Part shown: positions 1 to 7,246 of the stretch, in pieces
Position numbering within the stretch: the stretch's first letter is position 1
Layout: each line of letters starts with the position of its first letter
Source of the DNA: an uncultured Eggerthellaceae bacterium
GTDB lineage: Bacteria; Actinomycetota; Coriobacteriia; Coriobacteriales; Eggerthellaceae
DNA: 57,009 nucleotides
Assembly: GCA_910588205.1 (NCBI GenBank)
Contig: CAJUQK010000014.1
Location: 1 to 57,009, forward strand
Direction of reading: 5' to 3'
The notes under the pieces: model-generated
Databases searched by the model: none
Told to the model about the DNA's origin: nothing
The model's input: the letters and a program-made list of their open reading frames with translations, nothing else
Made by a program: the position numbers and the translations under genes

Positions 1-956
1 ACCGCTACCTCTACTGCGCCTCAGACCCCGTGAACCATGTGGATCCGACGGGACACAGGATAAAGAATGCCCTCGCAAGCGGCATCGGTCGGATCATCGG
101 CAAGATGACCCCAACTGGTGGCACGCCCATCAACGGGAATAGCTTCGCGAACCTTCCGGGTCAGATGACCATAGATTCGACGCTCATCTCGCCCAATGCA
201 AGCGATGCGGAGAAGTGGGCTCAAGCCCAGCACAACACCAACAGATGGCTAGCTGCCCAGGCGCTCAAGCGGGGAGATACCGCATCTGCAGCCTATCATG
301 CCGCCAAGGCCGCGCAGTATCGGGAGCAGTTCACGAAGCTCTACTGTGGGACAGCAGAGCGGATGCGGGCTGTTGGCAACGCCATGCTCGAATGGTCCTA
401 CGACTATGGGTGGATACCGATCGTCGGTACCGTGGCCGAATGGAACGGCTATGTTGCCAAGGGCGATGTGGGCATGACAGCTCTGTTCAGCGTTCTGTCC
501 TTGATCGAAGTGCTTAGCGCCGGAGGCGTTTCGAAGGTTGAAACTACTGGAAAGCTTGCTTTAGGGGCAGGCGCCAAGGAGATGATAAGGAACACCTTTA
601 TCCCGAAGGCAATCGTTGGGGGAGAGGTTACGATAGGAGAAACGACGATCAAGAATTCCGCCGATGCCGCCCGTTTAATTGTGAATGCTGAAAGGAAAGG
701 TAGCGCAATCAAAATGAGTAAAGCAGATGACTTTCATCGCGCCGGGTTGTTTTTAGACGAAGGTTATCTATCAAAAGGAACAGTATTTAGCAACGATGGC
801 GGCACAGGTATTCTTTTGCAAGTTGAAGGGGAGGTAAATGGACATAAAGGCATATTTGAATACGCATTAGAGGCCGATGGGGCAGTTTCTCATCAGCTCT
901 TCGTCAAAGGCGGTGTCATTACAGGCAAAACTAACCAGAAAGTTGGAAACAATTAA
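1..956 (+). CDS. C-terminal end of an Rhs/YD-repeat polymorphic toxin (5' truncated by window edge)
   Basis: The frame is open to the left edge (codons begin at base 3), so only the last ~318 residues are seen. It opens with RYLYCASDPVNHVDPTGH, the end of the Rhs-associated core, where the shared shell stops and the variable toxin tip begins. A likely pre-toxin segment follows: a hydrophobic stretch of the form YDYGWIPIVGTVAEW...GGVSK at about 400-540. The last ~80 residues (from about base 715) form a compact module containing DFHRAG, LLQVEGEVNG, FEYAL and SHQLFVKGG. I cannot name its activity; its layout (histidines, glycine-rich beta pattern) suits a small toxin domain. The tip is richer in A+T than the housekeeping genes, as in exchanged cassettes. 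Role in contact-dependent killing is inferred from the family. The next gene overlaps it by one base. The GTG at 30 is an internal valine codon, not a start. Confidence 0.85.
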   Translation, partial: RYLYCASDPVNHVDPTGHRIKNALASGIGRIIGKMTPTGGTPINGNSFANLPGQMTIDSTLISPNASDAEKWAQAQHNTNRWLAAQALKRGDTASAAYHAAKAAQYREQFTKLYCGTAERMRAVGNAMLEWSYDYGWIPIVGTVAEWNGYVAKGDVGMTALFSVLSLIEVLSAGGVSKVETTGKLALGAGAKEMIRNTFIPKAIVGGEVTIGETTIKNSADAARLIVNAERKGSAIKMSKADDFHRAGLFLDEGYLSKGTVFSNDGGTGILLQVEGEVNGHKGIFEYALEADGAVSHQLFVKGGVITGKTNQKVGNN

Positions 957-1714
957 TGGTTGACGACAATTCAATGATTGCACAGAGAAGCTTTGCGAAA
1001 AGATATGGGCTTCAGGCGATGGCTCCTTATGATTCCTTGTGCGCCAATATCACATTGGACGAATTAAGCAATCAGGTCCAACTCAATTGGGCATTAGTCA
1101 TTCTGGCTGTGTCGGGAGGTTATCTGCCAGAACGTTCGTTGCTTGACTATGCTCTCGATGTCTTGGACGAGGATTCCGATGAGGTTGTAAATCAACTCGC
1201 GCTGTTGCATTTTGAATCAAGGCCCAGTCTTGTTCTCAGAGACTCTTTGATATCTGCACTTATAGAGAGCATATCTTTGATCGAATGGGAGTATGGTTTT
1301 GAGCAGCTCTTCTATGTTGCTGTTAACTGGTTAAATCATCGTTGGGAAGAATTCGATGACCCCGCATTATCTCTATATGAGATCGACGATGATTTTTATT
1401 GCTTAGAGCGCGGTGATGTTTTTAACTATCATAATTTTTGGCCTGAAGGTGCCAAGACAAGACAGGATCTAAGTGAATGCATGCACAAGAGATGCATGCA
1501 TTTTTTGGAAACGGAGAAGGAGAGGCTGAGGGACCTTTGTCTCGATGACTCCGACGACCTGAAGTCTTTGGATGACATCTATAACTGCTGGGAGCAATTC
1601 AATAGCTATGATCTACCGAACTTTATTCAGGATGAACATGCCGAGTTGCTGCGAAGCGATTTTAGGATGCAAACCCATTGCGCTAACCCAATGAGGACGG
1701 GGATGCTGGGTTGA
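956..1714 (+). CDS. probable immunity protein for the Rhs toxin tip
   Basis: This is a 252-residue acidic protein with no signal peptide or membrane segment. Its ATG overlaps the toxin stop codon (TAATG), so the two are translationally coupled, the standard place for a cognate immunity gene. The body is mostly helical, with W/Y-rich segments (QLNWALVILAVSGGYLP, then SLIEWEYGFEQLFYVAVNWL). This pattern reminds me of the DUF2247 group of immunity proteins, but I cannot confirm it by eye. It shares the low GC of the toxin tip, which suggests that both arrived as one cassette. A second in-frame ATG at 974 is possible. The immunity role rests on position, acidity and composition; binding to the toxin is not shown. 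Confidence 0.65.
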   Translation: MVDDNSMIAQRSFAKRYGLQAMAPYDSLCANITLDELSNQVQLNWALVILAVSGGYLPERSLLDYALDVLDEDSDEVVNQLALLHFESRPSLVLRDSLISALIESISLIEWEYGFEQLFYVAVNWLNHRWEEFDDPALSLYEIDDDFYCLERGDVFNYHNFWPEGAKTRQDLSECMHKRCMHFLETEKERLRDLCLDDSDDLKSLDDIYNCWEQFNSYDLPNFIQDEHAELLRSDFRMQTHCANPMRTGMLG

Positions 1715-1723
1715 TGTGATAAA

Positions 1724-1750
1724 GAGTCAAGGGGACGGTTCTCTTGACTC
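1724..1750. repeat. REP-like hairpin with GGGGACGGTTC core
   Basis: Arms GAGTCAAG (1724-1731) and CTTGACTC (1743-1750) pair perfectly around an 11-base loop, and the core reads GGGGACGGTTCTCTTGACTC. From memory, this motif is common next to REP-associated (IS200/IS605-like, Y1) transposases in Bacillota and Coriobacteriia. No transposase is present here, so it would be a non-autonomous copy. It sits ten bases after the immunity gene stop and could also end its transcript. Confidence 0.6.
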
Positions 1751-1846
1751 AAGGGATGTCAGAGGACGGGGATAATGTCATCAGCCAATAGATTCCTGCT
1801 GACGTTTCTGGGGCGTCCTCAAGCGCACGTGCTTCACGCTCAAGCG

Positions 1847-1996
1847 TGTGCGGCGCAAGAGGACGACTCTCCTGACAGCTCCTCCCGCCGCCTAACTAAC
1901 GCCCGCTGCAAAGCAGCGGGAGGGGGGGGGTTGCGACCTGTGCATACCTGCCGGGTTTTCGGGGGTGTGGCGCTTGGGGTCGAACATGTTCGACCC
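1847..1996. repeat. 150-bp direct repeat, copy 1
   Basis: It matches 2598-2744 in the same orientation. The first 51 bases are identical and the remainder is close to 85-90% by eye. Each copy contains a short stem (GCTGC-AAA-GCAGC) and ends in a perfect palindrome built on GTCGAA/TTCGAC. In this copy the palindrome is 22 bp long (1976-1997). The two copies bracket the orphan gene at 2348, so recombination between them would delete it. Confidence 0.85.
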
Positions 1997-2006
1997 CTAT
2001 GCAGGA

Positions 2007-2124
2007 CATGTCAGGTTTTCATCGGATGAACCATGCATGTCAGGTTGTTTGTGGGGCGGATTGTGATTCGTCTGGGGTTGTACCTGGATGAATCCTATAC
2101 GTCAGGTTACCCGGCAGGTGCCGC
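2007..2124. repeat. array of three TCAGGTT-tagged palindromes
   Basis: TCAGGTT occurs at 2011-2017, 2040-2046 and 2102-2108. The first two are preceded by CATG, and each is followed within a few bases by a palindrome. These are TTCATC-G-GATGAA at 2018-2030, a 22-base imperfect stem starting GGGGCGGATT at 2053-2074 (partly G-T pairs), and CGGCA-GG-TGCCG at 2112-2123. The same tag precedes the two palindromes at 56841-56933. The tag is constant while the stems differ, as in a dispersed structured repeat. Confidence 0.6.
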
Positions 2125-2347
2125 AATGAACGTGTTGCGCGTGGTCTTCGCGCAACGCATCCTCCGCGCGAAGCGCGTTCGCCATGATTTTTGATGTTGG
2201 GATCTGACCCGAAGCGGCCTTCGCAAGGATCTTTCTCTGCCTTGCTTGCCTACGCTCGCGATAGCATGATGTACGATCATGTCATTTAAGCCATCCTATG
2301 GCACTATGACCTAGGCGACGGGATCATCACGAGAAAAGAGAGAATCG

Positions 2348-2590
2348 ATGATCGATAGAAAGCGGATGATCACTGAACTCGCTCAGCAGGTCCCAGACTC
2401 ATATTCTGATTTCGTGAACGCCCTTCCGGTTTTTGCTCGAATGGATGGACTTGAGGATGAGATCATCGAATATATGAGGGAGAACAAAGAAGCAAAGTCA
2501 GATGATATTTTGATCGCTTTGAACATAATGGCTGGAAGATATGCGTACGAGGATTCCGGGTCAGATGCAAGTGATGCGGGTAATGCGTAA
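2348..2590 (+). CDS. small orphan protein of unknown function (80 aa)
   Basis: An 80-residue protein starts MIDRKRMITELAQQ and ends in a serine/aspartate-rich tail. I do not recognise the family. It is acidic and looks mostly helical, with no signal peptide or membrane span. A purine-rich stretch (GAGAAAAGAGAGA) before the ATG could serve as a weak ribosome binding site. Its composition is less GC-rich than that of the housekeeping genes. It is the only credible coding frame between the two copies of the 150-bp repeat, next to the Rhs toxin locus, so it may be a leftover of the same accessory region, possibly an orphan immunity or regulatory protein. That role is a guess from position only. 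Confidence 0.5.
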   Translation: MIDRKRMITELAQQVPDSYSDFVNALPVFARMDGLEDEIIEYMRENKEAKSDDILIALNIMAGRYAYEDSGSDASDAGNA

Positions 2591-2597
2591 GGAGGCA

Positions 2598-2744
2598 TGT
2601 GCGGCGCAAGAGGACGACTCTCCTGACAGCTCCTCCCGCCGCCTAACTTACAGTCGCTGCAAAGCAGCGGGATGAGGGTTGTGTTCTGTGCATACCTGCG
2701 GGGTTTTCGGAGGTGTGCCGCTTGGGGTCGAACATGTTCGACCC
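2598..2744. repeat. 150-bp direct repeat, copy 2
   Basis: This is the second copy of the repeat at 1847-1996, starting 8 bases after the stop codon of the orphan gene. It keeps the identical 51-base head, the GCTGC-AAA-GCAGC stem and the terminal palindrome, which is 20 bp perfect here (2725-2744). The two copies lie 751 bp apart, start to start. Confidence 0.85.
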
Positions 2745-2782
2745 TTACAGGTGGTGCTGCATGCTCTGGAGGCCTTTTCGTG

Positions 2783-2788
2783 TAGAAT
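2783..2788 (+). promoter_or_regulatory. possible -10 element (TAGAAT) close to a start codon
   Basis: TAGAAT ends nine bases before the ATG at 2798, and no ribosome binding site lies between. If this is a true -10 box, the transcript would start at or next to the ATG and be leaderless. No clear -35 box is seen. Confidence 0.3.
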
Positions 2789-2797
2789 CACACCACC

Positions 2798-3223
2798 ATG
2801 ACGCTTACTGACGAACAGATCGCTCGCGAAGACGCATTCCTGAAGGGCCTTCCCCGGCTCAATATAGGAGCGCTCCTCATGCCGCCCATCTGGGGGCCTG
2901 CCCATGGTTTCTGGGCCACCATCTTGTTCTACCCCGCGTGGCTCTTGGCGGATAACGTCTTCTACGGGGCTGTCCAAGAACCCACGCCTTTGGCGCTGGT
3001 GATAGCGGTGCTCACCCTTCTCCTGCTCCTGGGAGTCACCGTGGCCTTCGCCATCGTGGCTCAGCCCATAGCTGCCCATCGGGCGGAGGATAGGGGAGTG
3101 AGCCGGGCGGAGTATCTCAAGCGTCAGCGCATCTGGGCAGTGGTCTCCGCCATCATCGGCATCCTCTTCATCGCTTTGGCCACCTATTACAATCTGGAGC
3201 TGAGGCCCTATGTCGCTGCCTGA
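2798..3223 (+). CDS. small integral membrane protein of unknown function
   Basis: The 141-residue protein has a hydrophilic N-terminus (about residues 1-20), then LNIGALLMPPIWGPAHGFW and hydrophobic spans at roughly 25-55, 64-90 and 112-132. The aromatic, glycine- and proline-rich opening of the first span (PPIWGxxHGFW) looks like a conserved signature rather than random hydrophobic sequence. I recall similar small proteins in Coriobacteriia but cannot assign a named family. The start has no obvious ribosome binding site. Its end overlaps the maturation protease gene by 14 bases, so the two are probably co-transcribed. Function is unknown. Confidence 0.7.
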   Translation: MTLTDEQIAREDAFLKGLPRLNIGALLMPPIWGPAHGFWATILFYPAWLLADNVFYGAVQEPTPLALVIAVLTLLLLLGVTVAFAIVAQPIAAHRAEDRGVSRAEYLKRQRIWAVVSAIIGILFIALATYYNLELRPYVAA

Positions 3224-3776
3224 GCGTGACGGGGCGGCTCCTGAGAAGGTGGTGGTCTTCTGTGTGGGCAGCACGCTCATGATGGATGACGGAGTGGGCC
3301 CGGCCGTCTTCGAAGAGCTCACCGCCGCCTATGACCTTCCCCCTGAGGTGGAGCTCTTGGATGTAGGTTGCATGAGCCTGAATATGGTGGAACGGGTCGA
3401 TGAAGCAGACTATATCATCACGGTGGATGCCGTGGATGGTACCGAAGAGCCTCCGGGCACTGTCTTCGAATTCGCTCCTGAGGATATGGCACGTCACAGC
3501 GGTGCCATGGCATCGCTCCATGATCTCAAGCTCGTCGATCTCTTCGATGCGGCGGCTCTTCTGGGCTATGAGGCGGAAGGCAAGTGCTTCGGGATGCAGG
3601 TCTTGAATCGTTCTCCTGAGGTGGTCACGGTAGGGCTCAGCCAACCGGTCTTCGATGCTCTGCCGGATCTAGTGGATGCCGTTCTGGCTGATCTGGTGCT
3701 GCGGGGTCATGATATCCGCATCAAGGAGAGCGGCAAGAGCGTTATGAAGGGATGGCATCACCGCTTATGCTCATAG
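3210..3776 (+). CDS. hydrogenase-type maturation protease (HyaD/HybD/HycI family)
   Basis: Members of this family trim the C-terminus of a [NiFe]-hydrogenase large subunit once the metal centre is in place. The 188-residue protein has the expected plan: GSTLMMDDGVG near residues 20-30 (family form GNxLxxDDGVG), VDAVDG at 72-77 and SLHDLKLVDLF from 102. The acidic residues D26/D27, D73 and H104 match the positions that bind nickel in HybD-like enzymes. The Asn of the first motif is Ser here. The start has GGAGCTGAGG just upstream. No hydrogenase structural or hyp gene is in the window, so the substrate must be encoded elsewhere. It overlaps the membrane protein before it and mfd after it. Confidence 0.85.
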   Translation: MSLPERDGAAPEKVVVFCVGSTLMMDDGVGPAVFEELTAAYDLPPEVELLDVGCMSLNMVERVDEADYIITVDAVDGTEEPPGTVFEFAPEDMARHSGAMASLHDLKLVDLFDAAALLGYEAEGKCFGMQVLNRSPEVVTVGLSQPVFDALPDLVDAVLADLVLRGHDIRIKESGKSVMKGWHHRLCS

Positions 3777-6700
3777 AGCCCATTCAGAAGGCCCTGAAGG
3801 ATTCTGGCTGCCTGGACGGGTTCTGGGGGAAGCTGGACGCGGGCCAAGACGCTACCTTGGGAGTGGCTGCATCGGCGCGGCCGATGCTCGTGGCCGCCCG
3901 TTTCGCTTCCAAGCCCCAACCTACCCTGGTGATCATCTCCGGTGAAGAAGCGGCCTCGGCTTTCGCGCGCAATCTGCGTTCCTATGTGGGGGATGACGCA
4001 GTCTTGCGCTTCCCTGAGCGGGATGACGTTCCTGGCGTGGGTACACCGGCATCTCCTTCGGTGGTGGCCCACCGGTTGGAGGCGCTGGATGCTCTGGCCA
4101 GCGGCAGAGATGTCATCGTAGTGACCAGCGCTCAGGCCTTGATCAGGGCCCTTCCTCCCGCCGATGCCCATTGGGAGCGCCCTATCCGTTTGGCGGTGGG
4201 TGATGACCTCTCAGCGGGAGCCATAGAGGGCGTGGAGGGCCTGGATGACCTCAAGCGCACCTTGGAGGAGATGGGGTATCAGAACACCGGCGAACTGGAT
4301 GGTCCGGGTACCTTCGCTACCCAAGGCGGTACGGTGGACATCTTCCCAGGCAATGCTGATTTCCCCGTGCGGATAGATCTCTTCGGGGACGAGGTGGAGG
4401 AGATGCGCCGCATCGTCTCCGCCACAGGGCAGACCATCTCGGGATTGGATTCCATCGCCATCTATCCGGTGACGGAGTTCCCCCTGAGCGCCCAGACCCT
4501 TGCCCGGGCACGGGCCTCTTTGGAAAAGCCTGCGCTCACCAATAAGGCCGCCCGGGAACTCTTCGCCTGTCTTGAGGAGGGCTTGCGCTTCGAAGGGGCT
4601 GAAGCCCTTCTGCCCTACATCTTCCCGAAGACGGCCACCATAGGGGATTACGCCGGAGCTGACTCGCTCTGTGCGCTCATAGAGCCCCGCTCTCTCATGG
4701 ACAACATGACCCATGAGAAAGAGCGCATGGATGAGCGCCTGAGCGCTTCTTCCTTCCCCATTCAGGGCCTATACACAGAGCCTCTGGCTGTCACCTTCGG
4801 AAGGGGAGAGCGCGCCACCTACCTTTCCATCATGCAGGTGGGCTCTGCCTCCGATGATGATCTGCCCGTGAAGCGGACCGATGTGGCCGGGGTGCCCGAG
4901 CGGCTCTTCGGCAAGCTGCGCACCTGGACCGAGGCACGCTACCTCTGCCTTTTGAGCGTACCGGACGGGCGGGCCCGAGAGGGGCTCAAGCTGGAGCTGG
5001 TGGACCATGGCCTGCCCATCCGGGATGTGGCTGATGAGACGGGGGAGAACCCGGAGGCCCTTCGCCGGGGAGTGGTGAACATCGTCGAGGAGGATATCCC
5101 CTTAGGGCTCATCATCCCCAAGGCGAAGCTGGCCCTGGTATCCCTCAATGACACCAAGCGCATGAATGCGGAGGGCAGCCAGCGCAGGCAGGTGGATATC
5201 ACCCAGATCACCTTCCCCTATGCGCCGGGAGACTATGTGGTCCACTCCACCTATGGCATCGCGCTGTTCAAGGACATCGTCCTGCGGGAGATAGACGGTG
5301 TGGAGCGGGATTACATCGAGCTCGACTATGCCGAAGGGGATAAGCTCTTCCTGCCCATCGACCAATTCGACAAGGTGACCCGCTATGTGGGCCCCGAAGG
5401 GGTCAAGCCCAAGATCACGCGGTTGGATAGCACGGATTGGTCTCGCGCCATGACCCGGGCCCGGAAGGCCACGCGCAAGCTGGCATTCGATCTGGTGGAT
5501 GTCTATGCGCGCCGGGCGGCTGCCAAGGGCCACAGCTTCCCGGTGGATACGCCGTGGATGCAGCAGATGGAAGAGAGCTTTCCCTATCAAGAGACACCCG
5601 ATCAGCTGCGGGCCATCCAGGACGTGTTCCGAGATATGCGCTCCAAGAGGCCCATGGACAGGCTCATCTGCGGGGATGTGGGCTTCGGCAAGACCGAAGT
5701 GGCCATCCGCGCCGCCTTCGCCGCTGCTCAGGACGGACGTCAGGTGATGGTGCTCTGTCCCACCACCATCTTGGCCCAGCAGCACTACACCAGCTTCAAG
5801 GAGCGCATGGAGCCCTTCGGCATGCGCGTGGATGTGCTCTCGCGCTTCCGCAGTCCCGCCCAGCAGAAGGCAAGCCTTGCGGGGTTCGCCTCGGGGGAGG
5901 TGAACGTGCTGGTGGGCACCCATCGCCTGCTCTCCCGGGATGTCAATCCCCATGAACTGGGGCTCGTCATCATAGACGAAGAGCAGCGCTTCGGCGTGGG
6001 GCACAAGGAGCAGTTCAAGAACCTGCGGGAATCGGTGGATGTTCTCACGCTGTCTGCAACCCCCATTCCGCGCACCATGCAGATGGCTACCTCCGGTGTA
6101 CGTGACATGAGCCTCATCCTGACGCCCCCGGATGACCGTCTGCCCGTGAAGGTGCACGTGGGGGAATGGGACCCGGATGTGGTGTCGGCTGCCATCCGCT
6201 ATGAGCTGGCGCGCAAGGGTCAGGTCTATTACGTCAGCAATCGCGTGCGCACCATAGAGGACGCCCTTGAGCGCGTGGCTGCGGCGGCACCGGAGGCGCG
6301 GGTGGGCGTGGCCCATGGGAAGATGACCAAGGATGAGCTGGAGCGGGTCATGGAGGATTTCGCCGCCGGTGAGCTGGATGTGCTGGTGGCTACCACCATC
6401 ATAGAGAGCGGCATCGACAACCCTCATACCAATACGCTCATCATCGAAGACTCCCAGCGTCTGGGATTGTCGCAGATGTACCAGTTGAAGGGCCGGGTGG
6501 GCCGCTCTGCTACCCAGGCCTATGCCTACTTCATGTTCCCTGAGGACGCCTACCTTTCAGAGGATGCCCATGCGCGCCTGATGGCGCTGGCGGACAACCA
6601 GGACCTGGGCAGCGGCATGCGCATAGCCTTGAAGGATCTGGAGATCCGCGGGGCCGGGGACATCCTGGGGGCGGAGCAGTCCGGCAACATGAGCGCTGTG

Positions 6701-7246
6701 GGCTTCGACCTGTTCTCCCAGATGCTGAATCGGGCTGTGTCCGAGGTGCGCTCCTCCCCGGGAGGAGATGTGCTCCCTGAGCGGGATATGTCGGATATCA
6801 CGGTGAACATCCCGGGACATACCTATTTCTCTGCTGAGTATCTGCCGGACATCCCCGAGCGGGTGCTGTGGTACCGAAAGGTTGCCAGCGCCTACACCGT
6901 GGAAGAGGTGGATTCCCTGGAATCAGAGTTGGAGCAGGCCTATCCGGGGATGCCCCCTGAGGCCAAGAGCCTCTTCCAGAAGGCGCGGTTGCGTGCCTAT
7001 GTGGCCCGACGCGGTATCACCAATGTATCTGTGAGCGCAGGGAAGCTGAATCTGGAGGACGCTGCCCTTGACCGGGAGCAGCGCATCCGCCTCAAGCGCT
7101 CAGGTGGGCGCTATCTGCCCGAGAAGAAGAAGGCCATCATCCCGGTGAGCAAGCTGCCTCTGGCAGCGGATGAGGAAGAGGATATGGCTTCCGTTGTTCT
7201 AAGATATCTCAGAGGGATTCTGGAAGGAGACGCTGAAGATGACTGA
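3752..7246 (+). CDS. mfd: transcription-repair coupling factor Mfd
   Basis: This cytoplasmic ATPase pushes stalled RNA polymerase off DNA and recruits UvrA. At 1164 residues it has full family length. The N-terminal UvrB-like region includes GGTVDIFP. An RNA-polymerase-binding domain follows (PGDYVVHSTYGIALF, about residues 490-505). The superfamily 2 motor shows Walker A GDVGFGKTE near 641-649, DEEQ near 742, SATPIPRT near 769 and QLKGRVGR near 911. The C-terminal regulatory domain is present. The start overlaps the protease gene by 25 bases; an ATG 15 bases downstream is an alternative. The gene ends over gltX by 8 bases. No uvr genes lie nearby. Confidence 0.97.
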   Translation: MASPLMLIEPIQKALKDSGCLDGFWGKLDAGQDATLGVAASARPMLVAARFASKPQPTLVIISGEEAASAFARNLRSYVGDDAVLRFPERDDVPGVGTPASPSVVAHRLEALDALASGRDVIVVTSAQALIRALPPADAHWERPIRLAVGDDLSAGAIEGVEGLDDLKRTLEEMGYQNTGELDGPGTFATQGGTVDIFPGNADFPVRIDLFGDEVEEMRRIVSATGQTISGLDSIAIYPVTEFPLSAQTLARARASLEKPALTNKAARELFACLEEGLRFEGAEALLPYIFPKTATIGDYAGADSLCALIEPRSLMDNMTHEKERMDERLSASSFPIQGLYTEPLAVTFGRGERATYLSIMQVGSASDDDLPVKRTDVAGVPERLFGKLRTWTEARYLCLLSVPDGRAREGLKLELVDHGLPIRDVADETGENPEALRRGVVNIVEEDIPLGLIIPKAKLALVSLNDTKRMNAEGSQRRQVDITQITFPYAPGDYVVHSTYGIALFKDIVLREIDGVERDYIELDYAEGDKLFLPIDQFDKVTRYVGPEGVKPKITRLDSTDWSRAMTRARKATRKLAFDLVDVYARRAAAKGHSFPVDTPWMQQMEESFPYQETPDQLRAIQDVFRDMRSKRPMDRLICGDVGFGKTEVAIRAAFAAAQDGRQVMVLCPTTILAQQHYTSFKERMEPFGMRVDVLSRFRSPAQQKASLAGFASGEVNVLVGTHRLLSRDVNPHELGLVIIDEEQRFGVGHKEQFKNLRESVDVLTLSATPIPRTMQMATSGVRDMSLILTPPDDRLPVKVHVGEWDPDVVSAAIRYELARKGQVYYVSNRVRTIEDALERVAAAAPEARVGVAHGKMTKDELERVMEDFAAGELDVLVATTIIESGIDNPHTNTLIIEDSQRLGLSQMYQLKGRVGRSATQAYAYFMFPEDAYLSEDAHARLMALADNQDLGSGMRIALKDLEIRGAGDILGAEQSGNMSAVGFDLFSQMLNRAVSEVRSSPGGDVLPERDMSDITVNIPGHTYFSAEYLPDIPERVLWYRKVASAYTVEEVDSLESELEQAYPGMPPEAKSLFQKARLRAYVARRGITNVSVSAGKLNLEDAALDREQRIRLKRSGGRYLPEKKKAIIPVSKLPLAADEEEDMASVVLRYLRGILEGDAEDD

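Larger units (their letters stand above)
1715..2347. other. 633-bp repeat-rich stretch without a credible gene
   Basis: No credible gene is seen between the immunity gene and the small gene at 2348. The stretch holds a REP-like hairpin (1724-1750), the first copy of a 150-bp direct repeat (1847-1996), three TCAGGTT-tagged palindromes (2007-2124) and an inverted repeat with arms CTTCGCGC/GCGCGAAG (2146-2173, loop of 12) followed by a short T-run at about 2187. An 84-codon open frame at 1775-2029 runs through the repeats and is probably not a gene. Confidence 0.7.

Noticed and set aside
1775..2029. 84-codon open frame on the + strand
   Set aside because: It runs through the 150-bp repeat and part of the palindrome array, is rich in Arg, Cys and low-complexity sequence, and has no ribosome binding site. 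The second repeat copy does not keep the frame.
5102..6427. 441-codon open frame antisense to mfd
   Set aside because: It lies wholly within a full-length conserved gene and is a by-product of GC-rich codon use; the protein is His-, Gly- and Leu-rich without a family pattern. The same holds for the long antisense frames at 14746-16155, 19963-21417, 39667-41343 and 45779-47203.
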